Shown here piece after piece: positions 36,840 to 44,925 of a stretch of 64,000 bases of DNA. A program made the position numbers and the translations under genes. The notes below the pieces were generated by a model. That model was not told the DNA's origin. It did not search any database and worked only from the letters and a program-made list of their open reading frames with translations. Within the stretch, counting starts at the first letter, position 1. The number at the start of each line of letters is the position of its first letter. The DNA comes from Clostridium aminobutyricum (lineage in GTDB: Bacteria; Bacillota; Clostridia; Peptostreptococcales; Anaerovoracaceae), in the NCBI RefSeq assembly GCF_017255415.1, contig NZ_JAFJZZ010000010.1, positions 18,659 to 82,658 of the forward strand. The letters run 5' to 3'.

Positions 36840-37469
36840 ATGAAATTAGTAGAGATGACGGTCAATGAATACTTGGATGTATTGAAGTCCGATGCACCGG
36901 CTCCCGGCGGCGGTTCGGTCAGTGCGTTGGCAGGTGCGCAAGGAGCAGGGTTGTTGATGATGGTGTGTGATTTGACCACCGGAAAGGAAAAATACGCAGA
37001 CTATCAGGAAATCTGTGTCCAGGCAAAGACACAAGCAGCTGCCTTGCAGGAGGCATTAACCGAGGCTATTGATAAGGATACGGAAGCCTTTAATCTCGTC
37101 TCGGCTGCCTTTAAAATGCCGAAAGGGTCGGATGAGGAGAAAAGAGCAAGAAGCCAGGCTATTGCGGAAGGCACGCTGGTTGCTACAGAAGTGCCGTACA
37201 GCGTAATGACGCTGGCCTATGAAGGATTACAAGAAGTAAAGAACATCTTGGGAAAATTCAACACGAATGCCGCCAGTGATTTGGGGGTAGCCGTATTAAA
37301 TCTGATGACTTGCATCAAGGGGGCCTGGCTGAATGTAAAAATAAATTTACCCGGCGTAAAGGATGAAGCAAAGAAAAGAGTTTTTCAGGAGGAAGGCGAA
37401 AGCCTTGTACGGGATGCTGAAAAGCTTGCGGATGAGCTATATCTTGAAATCGCAAAATCATTAGAATAA
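36840..37469 (+). CDS. fchA: Formimidoyltetrahydrofolate cyclodeaminase
   Basis: A 209-residue all-helical protein of the cyclodeaminase/cyclohydrolase family, with the N-terminal APAPGGGSVSALAGAQGAGLL motif in part visible (APGGGSVSALAG) and the VPYSVMTLAYEGL and NTNAASDLGVAVLNL segments. It releases ammonia from 5-formimidoyl-THF to give methenyl-THF. In mammals this domain is fused to the transferase; here it is a separate gene just before it. GGGAG lies before the ATG. Confidence 0.92.
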   Translation: MKLVEMTVNEYLDVLKSDAPAPGGGSVSALAGAQGAGLLMMVCDLTTGKEKYADYQEICVQAKTQAAALQEALTEAIDKDTEAFNLVSAAFKMPKGSDEEKRARSQAIAEGTLVATEVPYSVMTLAYEGLQEVKNILGKFNTNAASDLGVAVLNLMTCIKGAWLNVKINLPGVKDEAKKRVFQEEGESLVRDAEKLADELYLEIAKSLE

Positions 37470-37491
37470 GAAAATAGAGGAGGGCCCTAAT

Positions 37492-38388
37492 ATGGCAATG
37501 ATTATTGAAAGTGTACCGAATATCAGTGAAGGAAAGAACAAGGATATTATAGAGGCTTGTGTAGATCAGATTCGAACGACGGCAGGATGTACCTTATTGC
37601 AGTACACCTCTGACCCAAGCCACAACAGAACCGTTATCACCTATATGGGAAGTGCAGAAGCTTGTGAAGAAGCCAGCGTAAAGCTTGCTAAGAAAGCAGT
37701 TGAGCTGATTGACCTCACCAAACACGTGGGAGAACATCCAAGAATGGGCTGCGTGGACGTTATGCCTTTCATTCCGATTAAAGAGGCAACCACAGAAGAC
37801 TGCGTGGAGCTCTCAAAGAGAGTGGGTGAACGAATTGCAAAAGAAGCAGACCTTCCGGTATTTCTATATGAACAATCTGCGAGTGCAGCTCACCGGGAAA
37901 ATCTAGCGTCAATTCGTAAGGGACAGTTTGAAGGAATGGCGGAAAAGGTGAAAGCGGAACAGTGGATTCCGGATTTCGGCGGACAGCGGATTCATCCCAC
38001 CGGAGGCGTGGTGGCAGTAGGTGCAAGACCGCCGCTGATTGCCTTCAATATTAACTTAAGCACCTCCGATTTAACGGTTGCAAATAATATCGCTAAAATT
38101 ATCAGACGGTCAAGCGGCGGTTTTGATTGTGTAAAAGCGATGGGCGTTATGCTGGAAGAAAGAAACATCGCACAGGTTTCCATCAACATGACCGATTTTA
38201 CAAAAACGCCATTGTATAGAGTAGTAGAACTAGTGAAAGCAGAAGCTGCTCGATATGGGGTACATGTAGTGGGAACAGAGATTGTAGGACTTTGCCCGAT
38301 GAATGCGTTGTTTGATACAGCGGAATATTATCTTCAAATTGAAGATTTTAACCCAGCTGTACAGGTAATTGAAAACCACTTGTTATAA
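37492..38388 (+). CDS. ftcD: Glutamate formimidoyltransferase
   Basis: A 298-residue enzyme that moves the formimidoyl group of formimidoylglutamate to tetrahydrofolate, leaving glutamate. The start ESVPNISEGK, the DPSHNRTVITYMG segment and HVGEHPRMGCVDVMPFIP are typical, as is RPPLIAFNINL. It is the single-domain bacterial form. GGAGGG precedes the ATG and a terminator follows. With the other four genes it converts histidine to glutamate, ammonia and methenyl-THF. Confidence 0.95.
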   Translation: MAMIIESVPNISEGKNKDIIEACVDQIRTTAGCTLLQYTSDPSHNRTVITYMGSAEACEEASVKLAKKAVELIDLTKHVGEHPRMGCVDVMPFIPIKEATTEDCVELSKRVGERIAKEADLPVFLYEQSASAAHRENLASIRKGQFEGMAEKVKAEQWIPDFGGQRIHPTGGVVAVGARPPLIAFNINLSTSDLTVANNIAKIIRRSSGGFDCVKAMGVMLEERNIAQVSINMTDFTKTPLYRVVELVKAEAARYGVHVVGTEIVGLCPMNALFDTAEYYLQIEDFNPAVQVIENHLL

Positions 38389-38401
38389 TACCAAACAGGG
38401 G

Positions 38402-38436
38402 CTGCCCCGGTGCTTCATGGCCGACGGGCAGTTTTT
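38402..38436 (+). terminator. Terminator of the hut operon
   Basis: CTGCCC (38402-38407) pairs with GGGCAG (38426-38431), the loop holds a further CGG/CCG pairing, and TTTTT follows. Confidence 0.8.
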
Positions 38437-38576
38437 GTATAATAATCTTTTAAAAATCATTTGGTCATCCTTAAATATCCGACAATGGAACTTTTCTGCA
38501 ATTTGACGGATTCGTGGTTTTTATAAAAAAATTGTGCTATTATAATGATATATAAAAAATGGAGAGGTGCAGGACG

Positions 38577-39236
38577 ATGGATACAAACTTTTCAAATAAT
38601 GGCTCCTTGACAGATGAAATCGTGGATGTTTTACGAGATCGAATTTTAAAAGGAGAGTATGTCATCGGAGAAAAATTAATAGAAAATCAAATAGCTACAG
38701 AGTTTAAAGTGAGCAGAACCCCTATCCGAGATGCTTTTAAACTGCTTGAAGAGGAAGGCCTGATTGACTATATTCCAAACAAAGGCAGCTTTGCAAAGGG
38801 TTTTACAAGACAGGATATGGAAGACATTTATGCGGTTCGAAAGGCGTTAGAACAGCTGGCTGTGGAATGGGCGATTGAAAGAATAGGAGAAAAGGAAGTC
38901 CGTGAATTGGAACGGCAGGTTGAATTGATGGAATTCTACACGAAGAGAAAAGAGTGTGAGAAGGTTATGGAGATCAATGTTTCCTTTCATGAACTTATTT
39001 ATAATGCGACGAGAAGCAGATTTCTCGCACACATCTTGAAATCGTATCGGCAATATGTTCAGCAAGCGAGAAAAGCGACCATATCGGAAGAAGAAAACCT
39101 GGAGGTTGTCGCAATAGAGCATAAAGAGATCTTAAAAGCAATCAAAGCAAAAGATGTTGACTCAGCAAAAGACAAGATTGCCCGCCATTTGGATAATTCC
39201 AAAAACCGTGCACAGGTAATTTGGCATATTGTATAA
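38577..39236 (+). CDS. GntR family regulator, FCD (FadR-like) subfamily
   Basis: A 219-residue transcription factor with an N-terminal winged helix (IATEFKVSRTPIRDAFKLLEEEGLI) and a C-terminal all-helical FCD ligand domain with the metal-site His residues (NVSFHELIYNAT, IEHKEIL, KIARHLDNS). Such proteins respond to small organic acids or amino acid derivatives. A -10 box TATAAT lies at 38541-38546. An upstream ATG at 38559 overlaps the GGAGAGG box, so the ATG at 38577 is preferred. Its place right after the hut operon suggests, but does not prove, that it controls hut. Confidence 0.88.
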   Translation: MDTNFSNNGSLTDEIVDVLRDRILKGEYVIGEKLIENQIATEFKVSRTPIRDAFKLLEEEGLIDYIPNKGSFAKGFTRQDMEDIYAVRKALEQLAVEWAIERIGEKEVRELERQVELMEFYTKRKECEKVMEINVSFHELIYNATRSRFLAHILKSYRQYVQQARKATISEEENLEVVAIEHKEILKAIKAKDVDSAKDKIARHLDNSKNRAQVIWHIV

Positions 39237-39252
39237 TTCTAGCGTAGAATCC

Positions 39253-39282
39253 TTGAAAGGCAATTAACGAATATGGTATAAT
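39253..39282 (+). promoter_or_regulatory. Promoter of the DtxR-like gene
   Basis: TTGAAA (39253-39258) and TATAAT (39277-39282) are 18 bases apart, about 33 bases before the start codon. Confidence 0.7.
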
Positions 39283-39315
39283 ATATTCAATAAATGAAAG
39301 AAGGGAATAAGCTTT

Positions 39316-39687
39316 ATGGCGATTTATGAGTCAGGTGAAGATTATTTAGAAACTATATTGGTAATTCAGAAAAGGAACGGTACGGTGCGCTCCATTGATG
39401 TAGCCTCCGAATTGAATTTTTCAAAGCCAAGCGTGAGTCGGGCAATGGGTATTCTAAAAAAAGCAGGCTATATCCTGATTGACGAAAAAGGGCATATTAC
39501 TTTTACGGAAAAGGGCAGAAGCAAGGCGGAAGCCATCTATGAAAGGCATAACTTGATTGCGGCTTTTTTAGAGCAGGTGTTGGATGTCAGTGAGGAAAAT
39601 GCACTGAAGGATGCTTGTCGTATTGAACATGATTTATCGGATGAAACTTATGAAAAAATGCGAGAGATGCTAGATAAACAAGACTAA
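39316..39687 (+). CDS. DtxR/MntR family metal-dependent regulator, short form
   Basis: A 123-residue protein with an N-terminal winged helix (DVASELNFSKPSVSRAMGILKKAGYI) and the dimerisation/metal domain including RHNLIAAFL, DACRIEHDLS and ETYEKM. It has no C-terminal SH3-like domain, like MntR of Bacillus. Members of the family sense manganese or iron. The typical metal ligands (Glu/His in the RH and EH segments) are present. The regulated genes are not evident here. Confidence 0.88.
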   Translation: MAIYESGEDYLETILVIQKRNGTVRSIDVASELNFSKPSVSRAMGILKKAGYILIDEKGHITFTEKGRSKAEAIYERHNLIAAFLEQVLDVSEENALKDACRIEHDLSDETYEKMREMLDKQD

Positions 39688-39742
39688 TATTCTCACACGG
39701 TACTTCGCGTGGAAAAAAGAATAATAATATATAGGAAAAGAT

Positions 39743-39776
39743 AAAAGCTTGTGCATGAAGATGCCAGGCTTTTTTA
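39743..39776 (+). terminator. Terminator after the DtxR-like gene
   Basis: AAAAGCTTG (39743-39751) pairs with CAGGCTTTT with one mismatch, an inner TGCAT/ATGC adds to the stem, and T6 follows. Confidence 0.7.
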
Positions 39777-39807
39777 TTTCGTACCGGTTTAAGATGTACT
39801 CCGGGGG

Positions 39808-39836
39808 TTGAAAAAAGGGGATTTCGAGTATATAAT
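39808..39836 (+). promoter_or_regulatory. Promoter of alr
   Basis: TTGAAA (39808-39813) and TATAAT (39831-39836) are 17 bases apart, about 40 bases before the alr start. Confidence 0.8.
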
Positions 39837-39876
39837 TTAGCAGGGAAGCAGCAATGCTGGAAAGGAACGGATAGAA

Positions 39877-41013
39877 ATGATACGAGAAGCTATTAGGCCT
39901 GTGTGGGCAGAGATTAATCTTTCGAACTTAGACTATAACATTAAAAATATTATCGCAAAGGTAGGTGCTGACAAGCAGGTCATCGGAGTGATCAAAGCAG
40001 ATGCTTATGGTCATGGATCGGTTGAAGTGGCTAAGGTGCTACGAGCAAATGGCGTCAAAACATTCGCGATAGCTACGTTGCAGGAAGCCATTACCCTTCG
40101 GGAAGGAGGGGCAACGGAAGAGATTATCATGCTGGGACTTACGCCGAACCTGTATGCGGATATTCTTGTTCGGTATAACCTTACGCCGGTTGTTTGTGAT
40201 GTTGAAAATGCAAAGGCCATTTCAGATGCGGCGGAAGCAGAAGGCAAGATTTTGCATGGGTTTGTTGCAGTAGACACGGGAATGGGCAGAATCGGGTATT
40301 TGCCTGAAGATCCTTCGGCGATAGAGGATATAAAGAAGATCGCAGCGCTTTCACATTTTAAAATAAAAGGTTTATTTTCCCATTTTGCGACGGCAGATGC
40401 ATTGGATAAGTCTTTTGCAAAAATACAAGAGAAGCGGTATACCGAATTCCATGAAAAATTGGTGCGTGCGGGCGTGATAGTTCCTCTTCGAACCTTTGCC
40501 AACAGTGCTTCCATCATGGAGATCCCCTCTGTTTATTATGATGCGGTAAGACCGGGGATCATCTTATATGGGTGTTATCCTTCCGACGAGGTGGATAAAA
40601 ATCAGCTGCTTATTAAACCGGTCATGTCGGTCAAAGCAAATATTGTACATTTAAAGAAAGTAAGCACCGGTTTTTCAGTAGGCTATGGAAGAAGATTCAT
40701 CGCTGAACGAGAGAGCTTCATTGCGACCATTGCCTTAGGATATGCAGATGGTTACCCTAGACCGTATTCGTCTCACGCAAAAGTGATTGTAAACGGAGTC
40801 ATGGCCCCTATCGCGGGAAATATCTGTATGGACCAATGCATGATCGATGTGACAGACGTACCTGATGTAAAAGTAGGCGATGAAGTTATTGTCATGGGAA
40901 GCGATGGGAAAAATACCATCTTAGCAGATGATATCGCGAATGCTACCGGAACGATAAATTATGAAATTGTTTGTGCTTTTGGACAAAGACTGCCGAAAGT
41001 GTATTGCAAATAA
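39877..41013 (+). CDS. alr: Alanine racemase
   Basis: A 378-residue PLP enzyme supplying D-alanine for peptidoglycan. The PLP Lys lies in GVIKADAYGHGS (about residue 40), and the second catalytic residue, a Tyr, lies in SVGYGRRFIA. GNICMDQCMIDVTD near residue 310 is typical. Length is normal. It starts a two-gene unit with the amidohydrolase 12 bases downstream. In spore formers alanine racemases may also act in spores to limit germination by L-alanine; nothing here shows that for this copy. Confidence 0.95.
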   Translation: MIREAIRPVWAEINLSNLDYNIKNIIAKVGADKQVIGVIKADAYGHGSVEVAKVLRANGVKTFAIATLQEAITLREGGATEEIIMLGLTPNLYADILVRYNLTPVVCDVENAKAISDAAEAEGKILHGFVAVDTGMGRIGYLPEDPSAIEDIKKIAALSHFKIKGLFSHFATADALDKSFAKIQEKRYTEFHEKLVRAGVIVPLRTFANSASIMEIPSVYYDAVRPGIILYGCYPSDEVDKNQLLIKPVMSVKANIVHLKKVSTGFSVGYGRRFIAERESFIATIALGYADGYPRPYSSHAKVIVNGVMAPIAGNICMDQCMIDVTDVPDVKVGDEVIVMGSDGKNTILADDIANATGTINYEIVCAFGQRLPKVYCK

Positions 41014-41025
41014 AAAGGAGAACGT

Positions 41026-42459
41026 ATGATTTTTGGATTGTTTAAAAAAGATGAAAATGCTGATTTAGTTTTTGTCAATGGAAGAGTTTATACGCAAAAT
41101 CCCGATTTCCCATGGGCGGAGGCAATAGCTTGCAAAGGAAGTAAAATTATTTATGTCGGAAGCAGGACAGATGCGGAGAGCATTGTTGGCTCAGAGACCT
41201 GCGTTATTGACATGAAAGGCGGATTTATGTTTCCGGGTTTGATTCATACACATAGTCATCCGGCATTACGCGTTTTTGAGGATATCTATATTCCCTTTTC
41301 AGAGGGATTGGATTTAGAAGAAGTTCAAGGAGTGTTGACGGACTATATTTTGGAGCACCCGGATCGGGAATCCTACTTCGGCTATGGTTTTGCAGGGCAT
41401 TTGTTAGACAGTATGAGCGAAGAAGAGGCAAAACAATTATTGGACGAGCTCTATAATGAAAAACCGGTTGTGGTGCTAAGTTCAGGGGAGGAAAAGCTCT
41501 GGCTGAACAGCTGTGCTTTTGAAGCTGTGAGGGCCGCAGCGCAAGCAGATGGGGTTGCAATGATTACGACCTCGTATTTGATGCATGTGGTGGCTCCGAT
41601 CGAATATGATGAAATTTTAAAGAAAGTAGCTTCTACTGTTACCGCCTATTGTGAAAAGGGTTTTACAAGCATCTTTAATGCGGGGGCACCGGAATTTATG
41701 AATGAAGTCTATCAGCAAGTGTTGGCCGCTATGTACCAGCAGGGAGTTTTAAAGCAAAGGAACTTTGACAGCTTTCAAGTTGTCAGAGATGTTGTGCCGG
41801 AACGAGTAATTCAAAGATTGATGCAAAAACGAACCAATGCTACTGAAATGGATGGTTTTATAAACTGTGAAGTATTAAAACTTATCCTAAAAAGTGATGC
41901 AGAAAAGTATTTGATATCCCCTTCTGTTTTAAAGCAGCTGATGCGTCAAGCGTCAGATAGGAACTTCAATATCCATGTGGATGCGGAAGGGAAAATGGCA
42001 TTTCAAGAATGTATGAAAGCCATTTCTGAAACGAGAAATGCCGGCTATAGAAAAAACAGTTTTACCGTCGCTTGCGAGCCGGAGGTGTATACTTCAGATG
42101 GCGAATTTCATTTAGAAGATATGCATTGTGATAATGTATTCTTTCAGGTGCCGACTTTATGTGAACCGAATTTTGAGTATGCAGCTTTGGAAGGGGCAAA
42201 AAATGTAGAAGAAATCATTGACCGGTTAACGATTGATGCCGCAATAGCGTTAGGAATCAATGATAAGCTAGGTTCTATAGAAAGAGGGAAGCTGGCGGAC
42301 CTAGTTATTTTTGACGAAAATCCTTTTGAACTGATTGAACCTGGTTTGTTTAAAAGGTTGTCGGCATCGATGACGGTTTTAAACGGTGAGGTTGTCTATG
42401 ATGCAGAAGAAGAAAACTTGCAGGAATGGTACGATTTAATGGCTGCTCAACAGCTATAA
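41026..42459 (+). CDS. Amidohydrolase-family protein (YtcJ-like), possibly degenerate
   Basis: A 477-residue protein with the N-terminal strand domain and FVNGRVYTQNPDFPWAEAIA typical of YtcJ-like amidohydrolases, a metal motif HTHSHP near residue 68, and the C-terminal GIND-LGSIERGKLADLVIFDENP barrel-flanking domain. The middle is odd. Where relatives have a His-rich IHAIGD segment this protein has NIHVDAEG, and the following conserved His-bearing strand reads SFTVACEPEVY. Some metal ligands therefore seem replaced, and the protein is shorter than usual (about 530). It may bind a ligand without hydrolysing it or use one metal. It directly follows alr. Confidence 0.75.
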   Translation: MIFGLFKKDENADLVFVNGRVYTQNPDFPWAEAIACKGSKIIYVGSRTDAESIVGSETCVIDMKGGFMFPGLIHTHSHPALRVFEDIYIPFSEGLDLEEVQGVLTDYILEHPDRESYFGYGFAGHLLDSMSEEEAKQLLDELYNEKPVVVLSSGEEKLWLNSCAFEAVRAAAQADGVAMITTSYLMHVVAPIEYDEILKKVASTVTAYCEKGFTSIFNAGAPEFMNEVYQQVLAAMYQQGVLKQRNFDSFQVVRDVVPERVIQRLMQKRTNATEMDGFINCEVLKLILKSDAEKYLISPSVLKQLMRQASDRNFNIHVDAEGKMAFQECMKAISETRNAGYRKNSFTVACEPEVYTSDGEFHLEDMHCDNVFFQVPTLCEPNFEYAALEGAKNVEEIIDRLTIDAAIALGINDKLGSIERGKLADLVIFDENPFELIEPGLFKRLSASMTVLNGEVVYDAEEENLQEWYDLMAAQQL

Positions 42460-42524
42460 TAAAAAATAATTAAATTATCATAAGATGCACACATAACCTT
42501 CACAATTAATAGCTATACTAATAG

Positions 42525-42645
42525 TCGAAGGGGAGCATTGGGACCCCGAAATTTTGTATCTTCCTTCGAAGGTACAGGTTTCCTTCTTTTATTAGATACA
42601 CACACACTAAATAAGACCTTTCGATAGTCGAAAGGTCTTATCCCT
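42525..42645. terminator. Pair of hairpins between convergent genes
   Basis: A strong stem ATAAGACCTTTCGA (42611-42624) with TCGAAAGGTCTTAT (42628-42641) is followed by CCCTTTTT and likely ends transcription from both sides. Upstream, TCGAAGG (42525-42531) pairs with CCTTCGA (42563-42569) around an inner GGGG/CCCC. The stretch holds no gene. Confidence 0.65.
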
Positions 42646-42756
42646 TTTTGCGCACCTATCCTCATTTTCAAAGAAAATGTTTGGAAGGTTCCATACAGAA
42701 ATTGCCTAGCTTTAACTAGAGTGCAATTTTTCAGTTTGACAAATAAGTTACTTCTT

Positions 42757-43431
42757 CTAAATATCGCTATAGATGCGTTCTTTGATTTCCTGCATCCGGA
42801 CATCGGTCTGTGAAATAATATCTGCACATTCTTTCAGCTCCAAGCCTACTTCCTCCGCATTCTGCAACTCCTTTTTATACTTTAATTGGCTATCCAAACT
42901 AGCCCAAAAGTCCATTGCAATGGTTCGGATTTGTACTTCAACGCGCATCATTCTCTTATGGTTTGAGAAGAATACGGGTGTTTCAATAATTAAATGAAGA
43001 CTCCGGTACCCATTTGGTTTGGGATGCTTGATGTAATCTTTTTCAGTGATTAAAAAAATGTCATCCTGAGCGGTCAGCATCTTTGCCACATCATAAATAT
43101 CTCCGATAAAAGGACAGATCACTCGAACCCCTGCGACATCATTCAAATTTTCTACGATGGAGTCCACCGTAATCGGATAGCCTAGCTTCTCCAGTTTATT
43201 GGCGATGCTTTCAGGCTTCTTGATCCGATACGTGATGAATTCAATCGGTGTTCTCTTGGTGGTTATAGACAATTCTTCGTTCAGAATGTCCAATTTTGTT
43301 TTAACTTCTTTTATGGCACAGTTATACATCATCATTAACTGCTGAAATTGCGTGGATTGCGGTAAAAAGTAATCTTGGAACCGGTTAACTGTATCGTATC
43401 CCAAAAATGCTTTTGTAATTTGCGTGTTCAT
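42757..43431 (-). CDS. Small alarmone synthetase, RelA/SpoT domain (RelQ/YjbM type)
   Basis: About 224 residues with a single (p)ppGpp synthetase domain and no hydrolase, TGS or ACT domain. Diagnostic segments are DVAGVRVICPFIGDIY, the KPNGYRSLHLIIETP G-loop region and VEVQIRTIAMDFWASLDSQLKYKK. Members transfer pyrophosphate from ATP to GTP or GDP. The frame is open to 43503, but the ATG at 43429-43431 best matches the family start. The C-terminal helix region is short. It is alone on the minus strand. Confidence 0.9.
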   Translation of the reverse strand: MNTQITKAFLGYDTVNRFQDYFLPQSTQFQQLMMMYNCAIKEVKTKLDILNEELSITTKRTPIEFITYRIKKPESIANKLEKLGYPITVDSIVENLNDVAGVRVICPFIGDIYDVAKMLTAQDDIFLITEKDYIKHPKPNGYRSLHLIIETPVFFSNHKRMMRVEVQIRTIAMDFWASLDSQLKYKKELQNAEEVGLELKECADIISQTDVRMQEIKERIYSDI

Positions 43432-43552
43432 ATGTTTTATTATTTCCCTTTCTCTATCCAATGACCTCAATAATCTGATTTTATTACAATAATTTTTAAC
43501 CAATGGTAAAATTCAAGTAATCTGCTCCCACAATAATTCTACCATCTAAGTC

Positions 43553-43581
43553 TTGATTTTAAAAGAAAAACAGGTGATAAT
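43553..43581 (+). promoter_or_regulatory. Promoter of the HD-domain gene
   Basis: TTGATT (43553-43558) and GATAAT (43576-43581) are 17 bases apart, about 60 bases before the start. Confidence 0.5.
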
Positions 43582-43644
43582 AATATTTATTGAAGCATTG
43601 CGGGTATAAACTTGTCAGAGAATAGAACAAAGGAGGCCATTTAT

Positions 43645-44205
43645 TTGAGTAAGATAAATAGAGAGCAAGCATGGGCATTGCTGACCGAATATAACAAAGA
43701 GGATTTTCATTTAAAGCATAGTCAGATAGTAGAAGGCTGCATGCGATATTTTGCAGAAAAGCTGGGCTATACAGAGGAAGCCGATTTTTGGGCAATCGTT
43801 GGACTTCTTCACGATTTGGATTTCGAGATGTATCCGGAAGAGCATTGTATCAAGGTTCAAGAAATTATGAAAGACAGAGGGCTGGATGAGGAACTTATCC
43901 ATGCCGTAGTCAGTCATGGATATGGTATAACTGTGGATGTGAAGCCGGAACATGAGATGGAGAAGGTGTTGTTTGCTGTTGATGAATTAACGGGATTGAT
44001 TGGGGCTGTTGCTTTAATGCGTCCTTCCAAAAGTGTACAAGACATGGAATTGAAATCGGTTAAAAAGAAATATAAAGATAAGAAATTTGCAGCGGGCTGC
44101 TCCAGAGATGTCATCGAACAAGGGGCAGAAATGATGGGCTGGGAATTGGATGATTTAATCAGTGAGACCATTTTAGCGATGCGCACCTGCGAAGTACAAG
44201 AATAA
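43645..44205 (+). CDS. HD domain protein, putative metal-dependent phosphohydrolase
   Basis: About 186 residues. An HD domain is visible: His in HLKHSQIVEGC, the HD pair in GLLHDLDFEMYPEEHC, a later His in AVVSHGYG and an Asp in FAVDELTGL. The substrate is unknown; families of this size include nucleotidases and hydrolases of unclear role. The frame begins earlier at a TTG at 43612, but AAAGGAGG lies after that codon; the TTG at 43645 is eight bases after the box and is preferred. The RelA-type synthetase is divergent next to it. Confidence 0.85.
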   Translation: MSKINREQAWALLTEYNKEDFHLKHSQIVEGCMRYFAEKLGYTEEADFWAIVGLLHDLDFEMYPEEHCIKVQEIMKDRGLDEELIHAVVSHGYGITVDVKPEHEMEKVLFAVDELTGLIGAVALMRPSKSVQDMELKSVKKKYKDKKFAAGCSRDVIEQGAEMMGWELDDLISETILAMRTCEVQE

Positions 44206-44427
44206 TGCGGTATAACCAATCCTGCAAAAGCCTCTATCCGCAAGAGCGAAAAGTGGTTAAGCGTATAGAAAATGTTTTTTTATGTTTTTTTGCTTTGAAT
44301 TCATATACAAAATGTAGTGGTTAGGTATAAAATAATTACTAGATGATGTTTGAAGCTTTATTTTGATGGGTAAGATATGAACATCAAGGCAAAACTGTTT
44401 GAAAACAAAAAAACGAGGAGGGTTGAT

Positions 44428-44718
44428 ATGGGTATTGCGATAACAGGTGACGTTGATAAAAAAGAAGCGGACGCCTATGTGGACTATTTACAAAACAAAT
44501 ACGGACGAAAGCTGGAAACACTGGATATTAAAGTAGACGGAGATTTTGTCGATTTAAAATTTGAATTTGAAAAGGTTTCTTTTGACCGAATCAGAAGAAT
44601 TACCGGATACTTAGTAGGGACAATGGATCATTGGAATGATGCGAAAACGGCAGAAGAAAGAGATCGGGTAAAGCATGATGTGGGTGGAGCTTGCGATTGC
44701 GGACTCGAGAGAATATAA
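44428..44718 (+). CDS. Small protein resembling the C-terminal tail of anaerobic ribonucleotide reductase
   Basis: About 96 residues. The C-terminal part reads RIRRITGYLVGTMDHWNDAK then AEERDRVKH, resembling the C-terminal region of NrdD-type class III reductases, but the four-Cys zinc site and glycyl radical motif of a full NrdD are not present; only CDCG occurs near the end. It is thus a free-standing NrdD-tail-like protein of unknown role. The ATG at 44428 follows GGAGGG; an in-frame ATG at 44377 has no good box. A terminator follows. The family link is from memory and needs a profile search. Confidence 0.6.
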   Translation: MGIAITGDVDKKEADAYVDYLQNKYGRKLETLDIKVDGDFVDLKFEFEKVSFDRIRRITGYLVGTMDHWNDAKTAEERDRVKHDVGGACDCGLERI

Positions 44719-44734
44719 AATAACATGTAATGAA

Positions 44735-44762
44735 GAGGCCTCACAAATGTGGGGCCTTTCTT
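44735..44762 (+). terminator. Terminator after the NrdD-tail-like gene
   Basis: AGGCCTCAC pairs with GTGGGGCCT around AAAT, followed by a short T-rich run. Confidence 0.7.
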
Positions 44763-44847
44763 TTGGAGAAACCTTCGATAACAGTTCAATTCAGGATTTT
44801 CAATAGTGCGATTGAGAAAACTGATGGGATGATTTCTAGTAATATCC

Positions 44848-44876
44848 TTGTGTTTTACCCCTGAAAATGATAAAAT
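44848..44876 (+). promoter_or_regulatory. Promoter of purB
   Basis: TTGTGT (44848-44853) and TAAAAT (44871-44876) are 17 bases apart, about 50 bases before purB. Confidence 0.5.
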
Positions 44877-44925
44877 ATATGGGTTCTAAAGGAATTTAGC
44901 GTAGTGAAGAAAGGAAAATTAAACG

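Noticed and set aside
41026..42459. Pseudogene call for the amidohydrolase
   Set aside because: The frame is intact over 477 codons with a normal ribosome binding site and conserved ends; altered motifs alone do not make it a pseudogene.
44763..44925. Purine riboswitch upstream of purB
   Set aside because: No conserved purine aptamer core or terminator was found; only an ordinary promoter.
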